From Planosporangium mesophilum (GTDB lineage: Bacteria > Actinomycetota > Actinomycetes > Mycobacteriales > Micromonosporaceae), in assembly GCF_016863255.1 (NCBI RefSeq), contig NZ_BOON01000032.1, forward strand, positions 1 to 64,000: a stretch of DNA of 64,000 nucleotides, written 5' to 3'. Numbering within the stretch: the first letter of the stretch is position 1; each line of letters begins with the position of its first letter. The notes under the pieces were generated by a model. The model saw only the letters and a list, made by a program, of their open reading frames with translations, was not told where the DNA came from and searched no databases. Shown here one piece after another: positions 43,650-53,349 of this stretch. A program made the position numbers and the translations under genes.

Positions 43650-44495
43650 ATGACGCCCGTACGGGTGGCCTGCTGCCAGGTCCGCCTCACCGTCGGAGAC
43701 GTCGACGGCAACACCGGCCGGGTACGGCGGGCCGTCGAGGCGGCAGCCGAGGCCGGTGCCCGCATCGTCGTGGTGCCGGAGCTGGCCAACAGCGGGTACG
43801 TCTTCACCGACGCCGCCGAGGCGCGGTCCCTCGCGGAGCCGGTCGACGGGTCGACGGTCACCGGCTGGGTCGAGCTCGCCCGCCGGCTCGGGGTGGTCAT
43901 CGTCGGCGGCTTCTGCGAGCTGGACCCGGACGGGATCCTGCGCAACTCGGCCGTGGTCGTGGACGACGGTGGGGTACGGGCGCTGTACCGCAAGGCGCAC
44001 CTGTGGGACCGCGAGAAGCTCGTGTTCGTACCCGGTGACGCCGCGCCGCCGGTCGTCGACACCCGGTACGGGCGGATCGCGGTGATGATCTGCTACGACC
44101 TCGAGTTCGCCGAGTGGATCCGGCTGCCTGCGCTGGGCGGGGCGCAGCTGCTGTGCGCCCCGGTCAACTGGCCATGGGCGTCGCGACCGGAGGGGGAGCG
44201 CCCGAGCGAGGTGGTCCGGGTCCAGGCCGCGGCCGCGACCAACCGCATGTTCGTCGCGGTGGCCGACCGGACCGGCGCCGAGCGCGGCGTCGACTGGGTC
44301 GGTGGGACGGTGATCGCCGACCCGGACGGCTGGCCGATCGGCGGCCTCGCGCTCGGCCGGGAGATGACCGTGGTGGCCGACCTCGACCTGGAGGCCGCGC
44401 TGGACAAGCGCATCAGCGACCACAACGACGTACACGCCGACCGGCGACCGGAGCTCTATGCGCCGGTACACGCAACTAAGGAAATTCATGACTGA
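43650..44495 (+). CDS. Nitrilase-superfamily C-N hydrolase
   Basis: Carbon-nitrogen hydrolase of 281 residues. Catalytic triad: Glu in [12 protein letters not shown], Lys in YRKAHLWD and Cys in [12 protein letters not shown]. Candidates are N-carbamoylputrescine amidase (AguB-like), an omega-amidase or another amidase. Its neighbour is an agmatinase-family gene rather than agmatine deiminase, so the carbamoylputrescine route is not complete here. The stop overlaps the start of the agmatinase gene by eight bases. Confidence 0.9.
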   Translation: MTPVRVACCQVRLTVGDVDGNTGRVRRAVEAAAEAGARIVVVPELANSGYVFTDAAEARSLAEPVDGSTVTGWVELARRLGVVIVGGFCELDPDGILRNSAVVVDDGGVRALYRKAHLWDREKLVFVPGDAAPPVVDTRYGRIAVMICYDLEFAEWIRLPALGGAQLLCAPVNWPWASRPEGERPSEVVRVQAAAATNRMFVAVADRTGAERGVDWVGGTVIADPDGWPIGGLALGREMTVVADLDLEAALDKRISDHNDVHADRRPELYAPVHATKEIHD

Positions 44496-45462
44496 CAACC
44501 CGCCCCGCGTCGTCTCCGGCGAGCACGTCGGACCGGTCGACGCCAGCGTCCTGCCGCGCTTCGCCGGCCCGGCCACGTTCGCCCGCCTGCCGCGCATCGA
44601 CGAGGTGTCCGATGTGGACGTCGCGGTGGTCGGCGTGCCCTTCGACGCCGGCGTCAGCTACCGGCCGGGCGCCCGCTTCGGCCCGGCCCACGTACGCGAG
44701 TCCTCCCGCCTGCTGCGCCCGTACAACCCCGCGCTCGACGTGGAGCCGTTCGGCCGCCAGCAGGTCGCCGACGCCGGCGACATCGCGGCCAACCCGTTCT
44801 CCCTCGACGAGGCGATCGGCCAGATCGAGAACGGCGCGCGGCACCTGCTCGAACGCTCGCACCGGCTGCTCACCATCGGCGGTGACCACACCATCGCGCT
44901 GCCGCTGCTGCGGGCCGTGGCGGCGAAGCACGGCCCGGTCGCGGTGGTGCACTTCGACGCCCACCTCGACACCTGGGACACCTACTTCGGCGCGGCGTAC
45001 ACCCACGGCACCCCGTTCCGCCGGGCATCCGAGGAGGGGCTGATCGACCGGTCGGGCTGCCTGCACGTCGGCATCCGCGGCCCGCTGTACTCCTCGTCGG
45101 ACCTGACCGACGACGTCGAGCTCGGCTTCCAGATCGTGCACGCCCGGGAGATGGAGGACATCGGTACCCGCGGCGTGGTGGAGCGGATCCGCGAGCGGGT
45201 CGGCGACCGTCCGGTCTACGTCTCGGTCGACATCGACGTCCTCGACCCGGCCTTCGCCCCCGGTACCGGCACCCCCGAGTCCGGTGGCCTGCTCAGCCGG
45301 GAACTGCTGGCGATCCTGCGCTCGTTCGCCGCGCTGAACCTGGTCGGCGCGGACATCGTCGAGGTCGCCCCGGCGTACGACCACGCGGAGATCACCGGTA
45401 TCGCCGCGTCCCACGCGGCCTACGAGCTGCTGTCGGCGATGGCTCTCCGCGAAGACTCCTAG
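44488..45462 (+). CDS. speB: Agmatinase/guanidinobutyrase-family ureohydrolase
   Basis: Di-manganese ureohydrolase of 324 residues. Metal ligands: [24 protein letters not shown] and [22 protein letters not shown]. It removes urea from agmatine or from a guanidino acid such as 4-guanidinobutyrate; sequence alone does not separate these. ATG at 44488 is chosen for the AAGGAA site before it. It ends the small-protein/SnoaL/nitrilase operon, and its stop overlaps that of the convergent cyclase gene. Putrescine or GABA made here would enter the adjacent gab genes. Confidence 0.88.
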   Translation: MTDNPPRVVSGEHVGPVDASVLPRFAGPATFARLPRIDEVSDVDVAVVGVPFDAGVSYRPGARFGPAHVRESSRLLRPYNPALDVEPFGRQQVADAGDIAANPFSLDEAIGQIENGARHLLERSHRLLTIGGDHTIALPLLRAVAAKHGPVAVVHFDAHLDTWDTYFGAAYTHGTPFRRASEEGLIDRSGCLHVGIRGPLYSSSDLTDDVELGFQIVHAREMEDIGTRGVVERIRERVGDRPVYVSVDIDVLDPAFAPGTGTPESGGLLSRELLAILRSFAALNLVGADIVEVAPAYDHAEITGIAASHAAYELLSAMALREDS

Positions 45463-47063
45463 GGGGCCGACTCCAGGATCACGCGCCCCGCGCAGGACCC
45501 GGCGGCGTTGCGGCGCCGCCGGGCCTTGCCCGCGTACATCGTCGCGTCGGCCACGCCGATCAGCGCGTCCCGCTCGGTGGTGCCGCCGGGACGGGCCACC
45601 GCCCAGCCCATGGTCACGCCGACGGTCACGATGGCGCCGGGCAGCCGTACCGGAGCCTCCAGCGCCGGGGGGATCCGCTCGCGCAGCCGTGCCACCGCCT
45701 GCTCCGGCTCGTCGCGGCACAGGATCAGGAACTCGTCGCCGCCGAGGCGGCCGACCACATCGCCGTCGCGTACGCAGCCGGTCAGGCGGGACGCCACGAC
45801 CTGCAGGACCGAGTCGCCGGCCTGGTGTCCGAGCCGGTCGTTGATCGGTTTGAACCCGTCCAGGTCGCACAGGAGGATCGCCACCCCGTCGCGTTCGCCG
45901 CGGTCGATCTCGGCCAGGGCGCGGTCGATCTCGGCGACGATGTAGCGCCGGTTGTACAGGCCGGTCAGTTCGTCGTGGCTGGCGTGGTACGCCAGGGTCC
46001 GCTCGGCCGCGGCCCGCTGCGCGGAGAGCCGCCTGAACCGCAGCAGCACCAGGGGGATGATCAGGAGCGTACCGAGGGGCAGCATCAGGCCCCGGCCGCC
46101 CCGTTCGCCGAGCACCTGTACCGCGGCGATCAACGGGTTGACGCAGAGCGCCAGGCCGAGCCAGCCGAGGCACGGGCGGTCATCGACAGCGTGACCATTG
46201 GCGGCGTGACTGCCGGCCGGGCTCGGATCCTGCGGCAGGGTGCAGTACGGCGCGCCGGGGTGCAGTGGCGCCGCGGCGAGGGTGAGATACCCGAGGATCA
46301 TGAACTCTGCCGTCCACAGCGCGGTGCCGTGCACCGTCAGGACGGCCGTGGCGATGGCGGCCAGGGTCACGAGCGCGCACAGCACCATGTAGGTGACGGT
46401 GCCCCGGGCCTTCCGCGCCGTCCGGCCGACCCGGACCAGCGAACCGACGACGCCGCTCAGGACCAGCAGGTCGATCAGGAGCATGGCCTGCCCCAGCAGT
46501 GACACGTTGGGGACCAGGCGCGGCCGGACCACCCACTCCCAGAGCGGACCGCCACAGCAGAGGCCGATCATGGCCGCGTCCATGACGCCGGCGCTGTCGT
46601 TGGCGACGTGCCGGCGCAGCGCCCACCCGGCGCCCACCAGCAGCACCGTATGGGCGGTGCCGACCATCAGGTCGGCCGGCGATCCCTCGGCGCGGCCCAG
46701 GTGGTGATCGGTGATCCAGTTCGGCCACAGCAGGTTGCTCAGCGCCAGCAGGATGAGGCCGACGACGGCGACCCGCCACGGCCAGCGGTCCGGCAGGTGC
46801 CCGCGGCGGAGGGCGGCCAGGAAGGTGATGATCGGTACGGCCGTCACCAGCGCATACACCGTCCGGCGGGCGGAGGGGTCGGCCAGGGCGTACGCGACGG
46901 TCGCGGCGACGGCCGTGACGAGGAACCCGGCGTGGACCAGGCCGGCAGGCACGAATCCGGCGCGCTTGGGCCCGGCGGGGACCGATCCGCCACGATCGGA
47001 TCCGGCGGGGACCGGCGTGGCATCGACCCGGGCGGTCGGCGCGGCACGGCGGGGCCAGCGCAT
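45459..47063 (-). CDS. Membrane diguanylate cyclase (GGDEF)
   Basis: Protein of 534 residues. A Gly/Pro-rich cytosolic N-terminus (repeats of VPAG) is followed by about nine membrane helices (about 45-345) and a C-terminal GGDEF domain (about 365-520). The domain starts [16 protein letters not shown], has [16 protein letters not shown], and the active-site loop [10 protein letters not shown] is intact, so it should make cyclic di-GMP. An inhibitory RxxD site is not obvious. No EAL domain. The stop codons of this gene and of the convergent agmatinase gene overlap in CTAG. Confidence 0.92.
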   Translation of the reverse strand: MRWPRRAAPTARVDATPVPAGSDRGGSVPAGPKRAGFVPAGLVHAGFLVTAVAATVAYALADPSARRTVYALVTAVPIITFLAALRRGHLPDRWPWRVAVVGLILLALSNLLWPNWITDHHLGRAEGSPADLMVGTAHTVLLVGAGWALRRHVANDSAGVMDAAMIGLCCGGPLWEWVVRPRLVPNVSLLGQAMLLIDLLVLSGVVGSLVRVGRTARKARGTVTYMVLCALVTLAAIATAVLTVHGTALWTAEFMILGYLTLAAAPLHPGAPYCTLPQDPSPAGSHAANGHAVDDRPCLGWLGLALCVNPLIAAVQVLGERGGRGLMLPLGTLLIIPLVLLRFRRLSAQRAAAERTLAYHASHDELTGLYNRRYIVAEIDRALAEIDRGERDGVAILLCDLDGFKPINDRLGHQAGDSVLQVVASRLTGCVRDGDVVGRLGGDEFLILCRDEPEQAVARLRERIPPALEAPVRLPGAIVTVGVTMGWAVARPGGTTERDALIGVADATMYAGKARRRRNAAGSCAGRVILESAP

Positions 47064-47466
47064 TGCGCTCTCCTCTCCCTCGGCCTCTCTCGGGTCATCG
47101 GGCCGCGGTCGGGACGGTGGAGCCGGATGTACGGGGGGTGGCTCGCCAGGTCGGGGCGAGGGACTCTAGGTGGGTTCCGGGTCAGGAGGGGTGGTGGCCT
47201 CGATCGCTGGGGCTGCCTTGATCACTGCGGCTGTCGTGACACGCTCCGAGATCACATGGTTCGCGGTCATGTAGTCCGCGCCGCCCCACGGCCTGACCCG
47301 GCGGCGCGCCGCGGATCGGCTGCGTTGATACCGACCGCGTGTGGAGCGCCAGCGAGCACCGCATCAGAGTAGCGGATGGTGCATCGATGATGAGCTCTGC
47401 CGGTACCGGTCGTCGGACCACGATCGAGGGCACTGTCCGAGGGCCCGGCGGGCGGGCGCCTACGAT
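47064..47466. other. Intergenic, nothing recognised
   Basis: About 400 bases between the divergent cyclase and GNAT genes. Open frames exist on both strands but have poor composition and no family features. The stretch should contain both promoters; no specific boxes were identified. Confidence 0.4.
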
Positions 47467-47781
47467 ATGCGGGTGTCCACGTACGTGACCGATGCGCCGG
47501 AACAGGAACGGTTCGAGGCCCGCGACGGCGATGCCGACGGGGAGCTGGCCGGGTTTCTGACCTACCAGTTGACCGGCAACATCATCGTCTTCACCCACCT
47601 GGACATCTCGCCGGTGTACGACGGCAGGGGGATCGGCGATGCGCTGGCCCGCGCCGCGATGGACGACGCCGTCGCGCGGCGGCGGACCGTCGTACCCATG
47701 TGCTCCTTCCTGGCAGAGTGGCTCCACGGGCATCCGGAGTACAAGAAGATCGTTGCTCCGGGTACGAAGAAGATCAAGTAG
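47467..47781 (+). CDS. Small GNAT-fold acetyltransferase (CG-type)
   Basis: Protein of 104 residues, the size of the short GNAT subgroup that lacks the first half of the usual fold. Landmarks: GELAGFLTYQLTGNIIVFTHLDISPVYDGRGIGDALARAAMDDA, of which the DGRGIGDALAR turn binds acetyl-CoA, and the C-terminal VPMCSFLAEWLHGHPEYKKI. Substrate unknown. The ATG at 47467 matches the family N-terminus; a longer upstream frame is not supported. Confidence 0.87.
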   Translation: MRVSTYVTDAPEQERFEARDGDADGELAGFLTYQLTGNIIVFTHLDISPVYDGRGIGDALARAAMDDAVARRRTVVPMCSFLAEWLHGHPEYKKIVAPGTKKIK

Positions 47782-48046
47782 ATGATCTTGGGCACGTGTG
47801 CGGGCCGTGGGTGGCACGTGTATCCAAGACCGTGAATGCATATATTCCGCTGCGGTTGGTAATACGGGTACATGCGCCCGCAATGCCGGAATTTTGATTC
47901 GTAGCCCTGACGTTGACACCACAGGCGACTTCCGCCCGGACTCCCACTCGATGTCGTACCGGGCGACTAGGCTCGCTGCGTCGTCCGGCAGTTGATCAAG
48001 TCCGGGCGACCCGCACACACCGACCACGATCTTGGAGTACAACCAG

Positions 48047-50104
48047 GTGACCGCACAGCCCGAGACCATGTACGGGGCCGACGACCTCACTCATCTCGAG
48101 GGCCTGGACGCTGTCCGCAAGCGTCCCGGCATGTACATCGGCTCAACCGACAGTCGCGGCGTCGGTCACCTCGTCAACGAGATCCTGGACAACTCCACGG
48201 ACGAGGGCGTCGCCGGACACGCCACCCACATCGAGGTCACGCTGCACGCGGACGGATCGGTGCAGGTCGACGACGACGGCCGGGGCATCCCGACCGACAC
48301 CCACGCCAAGTCGGGGATGTCCGGCGTCGAGCTGGTGCTGACCCGCCTGCACGCGGGCGGCAAGTTCGGCGGCTCCGGGTACAAGACCTCCGGCGGCCTG
48401 CACGGCGTGGGCGCGTCGGCGGTCAACGCCCTGTCCCGCCGCTTCGACGTGACCGTCAAGCGGAGCGGCAAGGTCCACGAGATGTCGTTCCAGCACGGCG
48501 TTCCGGGCGTGTTCGGCGGCGACGGCCCGAAGGCGCGCTTCACCCGCGAGTCCGGCCTGCGGGTGGCGCGGCGGATGAAGCGCGGCGAGTCGACCGGCAC
48601 GACCATCCGGTACTGGTACGACACCCGCTACTTCGAGACCGGCGCCGCCCTGGACACCGAGGCCGTCCGCACCAAGCTGCGCAACACGGCGTTCCTCGTC
48701 CCCGGCGTCACGTACGTCCTGCGGGACCTCACCGGCGACGAGCCGACCGAGGAGAAGTTCCACTTCCCCGACGGCGTCACCGACATGGTGGACTTCCTGG
48801 CCCCGGCCGGCGACAAGCCGGTCTCCGGCATCCTGCTGGTCACGGGCGAGGGCACCTACCGCGAGAACGCCGCCGACGCCAACGGCGTCATGCAGTCCAA
48901 CGTCGAGCGGCGCGCCGAGATCGAGATCGCGTTCCGGTGGGGGACCGGCTACGAGCGGACGGTCGAGTGCTTCACCAACACCATCCGCAACCTGCACGGC
49001 GGTACCCACCGCAAGGGCTTCGAGCGGGCCGCGCTGCGCGCGCTGACCGAGGCGATCCGCAACACCCGCGGGCTCCTCAAGCCCAAGGAGGACCTGCCCA
49101 CCCTGGACGACGTCCTGGAGGGCATGACCGCCGTCATCCACGTACGCCTGCCGGAGCCGCAGTTCACCTCGCAGACCAAGGACGAGCTGTCCACCGCCGG
49201 CATCACCCGGGTGGTCCAGTCGCTGGTCGAGCAGCACCTCAAGGCGTGGGTGGACGATCGCAGGACCAAGACCGAGGCCCGTACGGTCCTGCAGAAGATC
49301 GTCGACGCCGCCCGGGTGCGGCTGACCCAGAAGCAGCAGAAGGACGCCGCCCGCCGCAAGACCGCCCTCGAGGGCGCCGCGATGCCGGCGAAGCTGGTGG
49401 ACTGCCGCTCGACCGGGGTCGGGCGCAGCGAGCTGTTCATCGTGGAGGGTGACAGCGCGCTGGGCACCGCGCGGATGGCGCGCTCGTCGGAGTACCAGGC
49501 GCTGCTGCCGATCCGAGGGAAGATCCTCAACGTCCAGAAGGCCAGCCTGCAGCAGGTCCTGGACAACACGGAGTGCTCGGCGATCGTGCAGGTGCTCGGC
49601 GCCGGGTCGGGCCGCACGTTCGACCTCGGGTCGATGCGCTACGGCCGCATCCTGATCATGGCCGACGCGGACGTCGACGGCTCCCACATCCGAACCCTGC
49701 TGATCACGCTCTTCGCCAAGTACATGCGCCCCGTGATCGAGGCCGGTCGGCTGTACGCGGCGATGCCGCCCCTCCACAAGATCGTGACCAAGGGGCGCAG
49801 CCCGGAGACGATCTACACGTACACCCAGCCGGAGATGACGAACACGGTGGCCCGCCTGGAGAAGGCCGGCAAGCAGATCGTCACCCCGATTCCCCGCTTC
49901 AAGGGCCTGGGCGAGATGGACGCGGACGAACTGTGGGAGACCACGATGAACCCGGCCACCCGCGCGGTCCGCCGCATCACGCTCGACGACGTCGATGCCG
50001 CCGAGCGGGTGCTCGAACTGCTCATGGGGGAGAAGGTCGAGCCCCGCAAGAACTGGCTGATCGAGTCGGCCAACCGGGTCGACCAGGAAACGATCGACGC
50101 CTGA
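48047..50104 (+). CDS. parE: DNA topoisomerase IV subunit B (ParE)
   Basis: GHKL ATPase subunit of a type IIA topoisomerase, 685 residues from a GTG with GGAG nine bases upstream. ATPase domain: [38 protein letters not shown] and [13 protein letters not shown]. Toprim domain: [27 protein letters not shown]. It is paired with the next gene, 52 bases away. A gyrB-gyrA pair is normally located at the origin, and this second pair has the features of topoisomerase IV, which decatenates daughter chromosomes. Confidence 0.88.
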   Translation: MTAQPETMYGADDLTHLEGLDAVRKRPGMYIGSTDSRGVGHLVNEILDNSTDEGVAGHATHIEVTLHADGSVQVDDDGRGIPTDTHAKSGMSGVELVLTRLHAGGKFGGSGYKTSGGLHGVGASAVNALSRRFDVTVKRSGKVHEMSFQHGVPGVFGGDGPKARFTRESGLRVARRMKRGESTGTTIRYWYDTRYFETGAALDTEAVRTKLRNTAFLVPGVTYVLRDLTGDEPTEEKFHFPDGVTDMVDFLAPAGDKPVSGILLVTGEGTYRENAADANGVMQSNVERRAEIEIAFRWGTGYERTVECFTNTIRNLHGGTHRKGFERAALRALTEAIRNTRGLLKPKEDLPTLDDVLEGMTAVIHVRLPEPQFTSQTKDELSTAGITRVVQSLVEQHLKAWVDDRRTKTEARTVLQKIVDAARVRLTQKQQKDAARRKTALEGAAMPAKLVDCRSTGVGRSELFIVEGDSALGTARMARSSEYQALLPIRGKILNVQKASLQQVLDNTECSAIVQVLGAGSGRTFDLGSMRYGRILIMADADVDGSHIRTLLITLFAKYMRPVIEAGRLYAAMPPLHKIVTKGRSPETIYTYTQPEMTNTVARLEKAGKQIVTPIPRFKGLGEMDADELWETTMNPATRAVRRITLDDVDAAERVLELLMGEKVEPRKNWLIESANRVDQETIDA

Positions 50105-50156
50105 CCGTCGCCGCACACATACGTCGCGCCCAAGAACGTCGAGGAGAAGTACAGCA

Positions 50157-52643
50157 ATGGCACGCCGCAAGGACACCGGGTCGAAGGTCGACCTGTCCGC
50201 CTTCGACAACGCGGGCAGGCAGGTCCTCGACAACCCGCTGACCGTGGAGGTCGAGGACTCGTACCTGGAGTACGCGTACTCCGTCATCCACTCCCGCGCC
50301 CTGCCGGACGCGCGCGACGGCCTCAAGCCGGTCCACCGCCGCATCCTGTTCTCCATGAGCGAGCAGGGGTACCGGCCGGACCGCGGCCACGTGAAGTCCG
50401 CCCGCGTCGTCGGTGACGTCATGGGTAAGTACCACCCGCACGGCGACACCGCGATCTACGACGCGATGGTCCGCCTCGCGCAGGACTTCTCGCTGAACGT
50501 GCCGCTGATCGACGGGCACGGCAACTTCGGGTCGCCCGACGACGGGCCGGCCGCCGCCCGGTACACCGAGGCGCGGATGTCGCGGGAGGCGATGCTCCTC
50601 GTCGGTGAGCTGGGCGAGGACACCGTCGAGTTCAAGCCGAACTACGACGGGTCGTTGACCGAGCCTTCGGTGCTGCCCGCCGCGTTCCCCAACCTGTTGG
50701 TCAACGGCACCTCGGGCATCGCGGTCGGGATGGCGACCAACATGATCCCGCACAACCTCGGCGAGGTCGTCGCGGCCGCCCGGTGGCTGATCACGCACCC
50801 GAACGCCTCGCTGGACAAGCTGATGGAGTTCGTGCCCGGCCCCGACCTGCCGACCGGCGGCATGCTGCTCGGCCTGGACGAGGTGCGCAAGGCGTACGAG
50901 ACCGGCCGCGGCGTGGTCCGGATGCGGGGGCGGGTCGAGACCGGCCCGCTGGAGGGCAGCCGGGGTCGCCAGGCCATCACCGTGACCCAACTGCCGTACG
51001 GCGTCGGCGCGGAGAAGGTCATCGCGGCGATCACGAACGAGGTCAACAAGACCAAGCGGCTGCAGGGCATCGCCGACGTGAAGGACCTGACCGACCGGGA
51101 GAACGGCACCCGACTCGTCATCGAGTGCAAGGTCGGCGTCAACCCCCAGGCGCTGCTCGCGGACCTGTACCGGCTCACCCCGCTGGAGCAGTCGTTCGGC
51201 ATCAACAACCTGGTGCTGGTGAACGGGCAGCCGCAGACGCTCGGCCTGAAGGAACTGCTCGAGGTGTTCCTCGCCCACCGGTACGAGGTGGTCACCCGCC
51301 GGACCGCGTACCGGCGCCGCAAGCGCTCCGAGCGGCTGCACCTGGTGGACGGCCTGCTGATCGCGCTGCTGGACATCGACAAGGTGGTCCGCCTGATCCG
51401 GGCCAGCGATACCGCGCAGGACGCCAAGGACGGCCTGATGAGCCGGTTCAAGCTGTCGGAGATCCAGGCCACCTACATCCTGGACACGCCGCTGCGCCGG
51501 CTCACCAAGTTCGACCGGCTGGAGCTGGAGACCGAGCAGGCCCGGCTGCGCGCCGAGATCGCCGAGCTGACCCTGATCCTGGACGACGAGAACGCCCTGA
51601 AGAAGGTCGTCTCCACCGAGCTGGCGAGCGTCGCCAAGGAGTTCGCCACCGACCGCCACACCACGCTGGTCGACGGTGACCTCAAGGAGGTTCTCGCCGC
51701 GTCCGTACCCGCCGGGCCACTTCATGTGGCCGACGACCCGTGCCAGGTGATCCTGTCGGCGACCGGCCTGGTCGCCCGGACCGCCGCCGAGTCCGAGGAG
51801 GCGGCCGAGGGCCACCGCCGCAACGGCCGGTCCAGGCACGACGCCGTCCGCGCGATCGTGCACACGACCGCCCGCGGCCAGGTGCTGCTGGTGACGAACA
51901 CCGGCCGGGCGTTCAAGACCGACGTCCTGCCGCTACCCGTACTGCCCGAGCAGGCCGGCACGGTGTCGCTGCGCGGCGGCATGTCCGCCAGCGAACTGCT
52001 GCCGCTGCAGCCGGGGGAGCGGGTCGTCGGCTTGGCCCCGCTCGGCGAGCAGGGCGCCGGGTCGCCCGGCCTGGCCCTCGGTACCCGTCAGGGCATCGTG
52101 AAGGTGTGCGCGCCGGAGTGGCCGGTCCGCTCGGACGAGTTCGAGGTCATCGGCCTCAAGGACGGCGACGAGGTCGTCGGCGCCGTGTGGCTCACCGACG
52201 GCGTCGAGACGCTGGTCTTCGTCGGCTCCGACGCGTCGCTGCTGCGGTTCAACGCGAAGGTCGTCCGCCCGCAGGGCCTGCGCAGCGGCGGCATGGCCGG
52301 CATCAAGCTGGCCGCCGACGCCGAGGTCGTCTTCTTCGGCGCGGTCCGCACCGACGACACCGAGTACGGCGAGCCGATGGTCGTCACCTCGACCGGCGAG
52401 AGCGTGAAGGTCACCCCGTTCAGGCAGTACCCGGCCAAGGGGCGCGCGACCGGCGGGGTGCGCGCCCAGCGGTTCCTCAAGGGCGAGACCCGGCTGGCCG
52501 TCGCCTGGGTCGGTGCCCGTCCGGTCGGCTCGACCGGTACGGGTCAGCCGGTCGACCTGCCGGAGGAGCTCGGGCGCCGCGACGGATCCGGCGTGGCCAT
52601 CGCCGGACCGGCGATCGTCGGCCACCTCATCGAACGCGACTGA
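50157..52643 (+). CDS. parC: DNA topoisomerase IV subunit A (ParC)
   Basis: DNA-cleaving subunit, 828 residues. The active-site Tyr is in [14 protein letters not shown], and the quinolone region reads [14 protein letters not shown] with Thr at the usual Ser position and Asp kept. The C-terminal beta-pinwheel is present, but the GyrA box (QRRGGKG) that wraps DNA is not, which supports ParC over GyrA. The stop codon is repeated: the last 15 bases are present three times, each with an in-frame TGA. A strong hairpin terminator follows 45 bases later. Confidence 0.87.
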   Translation: MARRKDTGSKVDLSAFDNAGRQVLDNPLTVEVEDSYLEYAYSVIHSRALPDARDGLKPVHRRILFSMSEQGYRPDRGHVKSARVVGDVMGKYHPHGDTAIYDAMVRLAQDFSLNVPLIDGHGNFGSPDDGPAAARYTEARMSREAMLLVGELGEDTVEFKPNYDGSLTEPSVLPAAFPNLLVNGTSGIAVGMATNMIPHNLGEVVAAARWLITHPNASLDKLMEFVPGPDLPTGGMLLGLDEVRKAYETGRGVVRMRGRVETGPLEGSRGRQAITVTQLPYGVGAEKVIAAITNEVNKTKRLQGIADVKDLTDRENGTRLVIECKVGVNPQALLADLYRLTPLEQSFGINNLVLVNGQPQTLGLKELLEVFLAHRYEVVTRRTAYRRRKRSERLHLVDGLLIALLDIDKVVRLIRASDTAQDAKDGLMSRFKLSEIQATYILDTPLRRLTKFDRLELETEQARLRAEIAELTLILDDENALKKVVSTELASVAKEFATDRHTTLVDGDLKEVLAASVPAGPLHVADDPCQVILSATGLVARTAAESEEAAEGHRRNGRSRHDAVRAIVHTTARGQVLLVTNTGRAFKTDVLPLPVLPEQAGTVSLRGGMSASELLPLQPGERVVGLAPLGEQGAGSPGLALGTRQGIVKVCAPEWPVRSDEFEVIGLKDGDEVVGAVWLTDGVETLVFVGSDASLLRFNAKVVRPQGLRSGGMAGIKLAADAEVVFFGAVRTDDTEYGEPMVVTSTGESVKVTPFRQYPAKGRATGGVRAQRFLKGETRLAVAWVGARPVGSTGTGQPVDLPEELGRRDGSGVAIAGPAIVGHLIERD

Positions 52644-52673
52644 ATCGAACGCGTCTGAATCGAACGCGACTGA
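52629..52673 (+). repeat. 15-bp tandem repeat, three copies, on the parC stop
   Basis: Three copies of atcgaacgcgactga (one mismatch in the middle copy). Each ends in an in-frame TGA, giving three consecutive stops. Confidence 0.97.
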
Positions 52674-52687
52674 CGTGTCGCATACGA

Positions 52688-52725
52688 CCGCGCGGCGGGC
52701 CCCCGACCGGGGACCCGCCGCGCGG
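52688..52725. terminator. Bidirectional terminator between parC and soxG
   Basis: Perfect 12-base stem, CCGCGCGGCGGG (52688-52699) with CCCGCCGCGCGG (52714-52725), extended inside by CCCC/GGGG, followed by GTTTGTG. It lies between two convergent genes and could serve both. Confidence 0.88.
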
Positions 52726-52740
52726 CGTTTGTGCAGACCG

Positions 52741-53349
52741 TCAGCCGGCCGTGAGCTCGGTGCTCGTGAACTCGGTGCTCGCGTCGACGAGCCAGTCGAC
52801 GAGGTAGGCCGCGAACGAGGCGCGTACCAGCAGCCAGAACTCCCCGGCCTCCCGCCCGACCAGCACCACCTGTGCGCGGGCGAGCAGCGTCTGGGCGCAG
52901 TCGCCGGTACCGAACGACCGGGGGTGCAGGTCCAGGGCGCAGCCGAGGGCGAGCAGGTCCCGGGCGCGTGCGCCGCCGAGCAGCAGGGTCGTGCGCTGCG
53001 CCGACACGTCCACAACGGATGCGTGCGCGTCGCCGACGGCCGACCGCAGCCGCGCCTCCAGCTCACCCTCGGTACCGGGTGCGCCCACGACCAGCCACTC
53101 GTCCGGGCCGAGCCAGAGCACGGTCACCTCACCCGCGCTGGCGCTCCCCGGCCCGGTGGGCAGTGCCACCCCGAGTTCGGCGGCGACCGCTTCGGCGGCC
53201 GGGCCCGTCGGGTCCAGCCTCAGGTTGAGCTGCGTCAGGAACGGCACCTCGGCCAGCGTCACCGCCCCGCCGGTGGCCGACCCGACCCCGGCGAGGCGGT
53301 CCGCGGCCGGGGCCAAGGGGCTTCGCCGGATCATCGTCTGCTCAGCCAT
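52741..53349 (-). CDS. soxG: Sarcosine oxidase gamma subunit
   Basis: SoxG of 202 residues, structural subunit of heterotetrameric sarcosine oxidase. The fold resembles the C-terminal folate-binding half of the alpha subunit: RSPLAPAADRLAG, LWLGPDEWLVVG, VVDVSAQRTTLLLGG and VGREAGEFWLLVRASFAAYLVDWL. Last gene of soxBDAG; its start overlaps soxA by eight bases. The C-terminus has a 15-base tandem duplication (STEFT/STELT). Confidence 0.93.
   Translation of the reverse strand: MAEQTMIRRSPLAPAADRLAGVGSATGGAVTLAEVPFLTQLNLRLDPTGPAAEAVAAELGVALPTGPGSASAGEVTVLWLGPDEWLVVGAPGTEGELEARLRSAVGDAHASVVDVSAQRTTLLLGGARARDLLALGCALDLHPRSFGTGDCAQTLLARAQVVLVGREAGEFWLLVRASFAAYLVDWLVDASTEFTSTELTAG

Noticed and set aside
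47182-48090. 302-residue frame on the minus strand across the GNAT gene
   Set aside because: Overlaps a real gene on the plus strand and has no domain features.
50430-50475. Thr in the quinolone region of ParC read as a resistance mutation
   Set aside because: Natural variation at this position is common in actinobacterial topoisomerases; no wild-type reference is available here.
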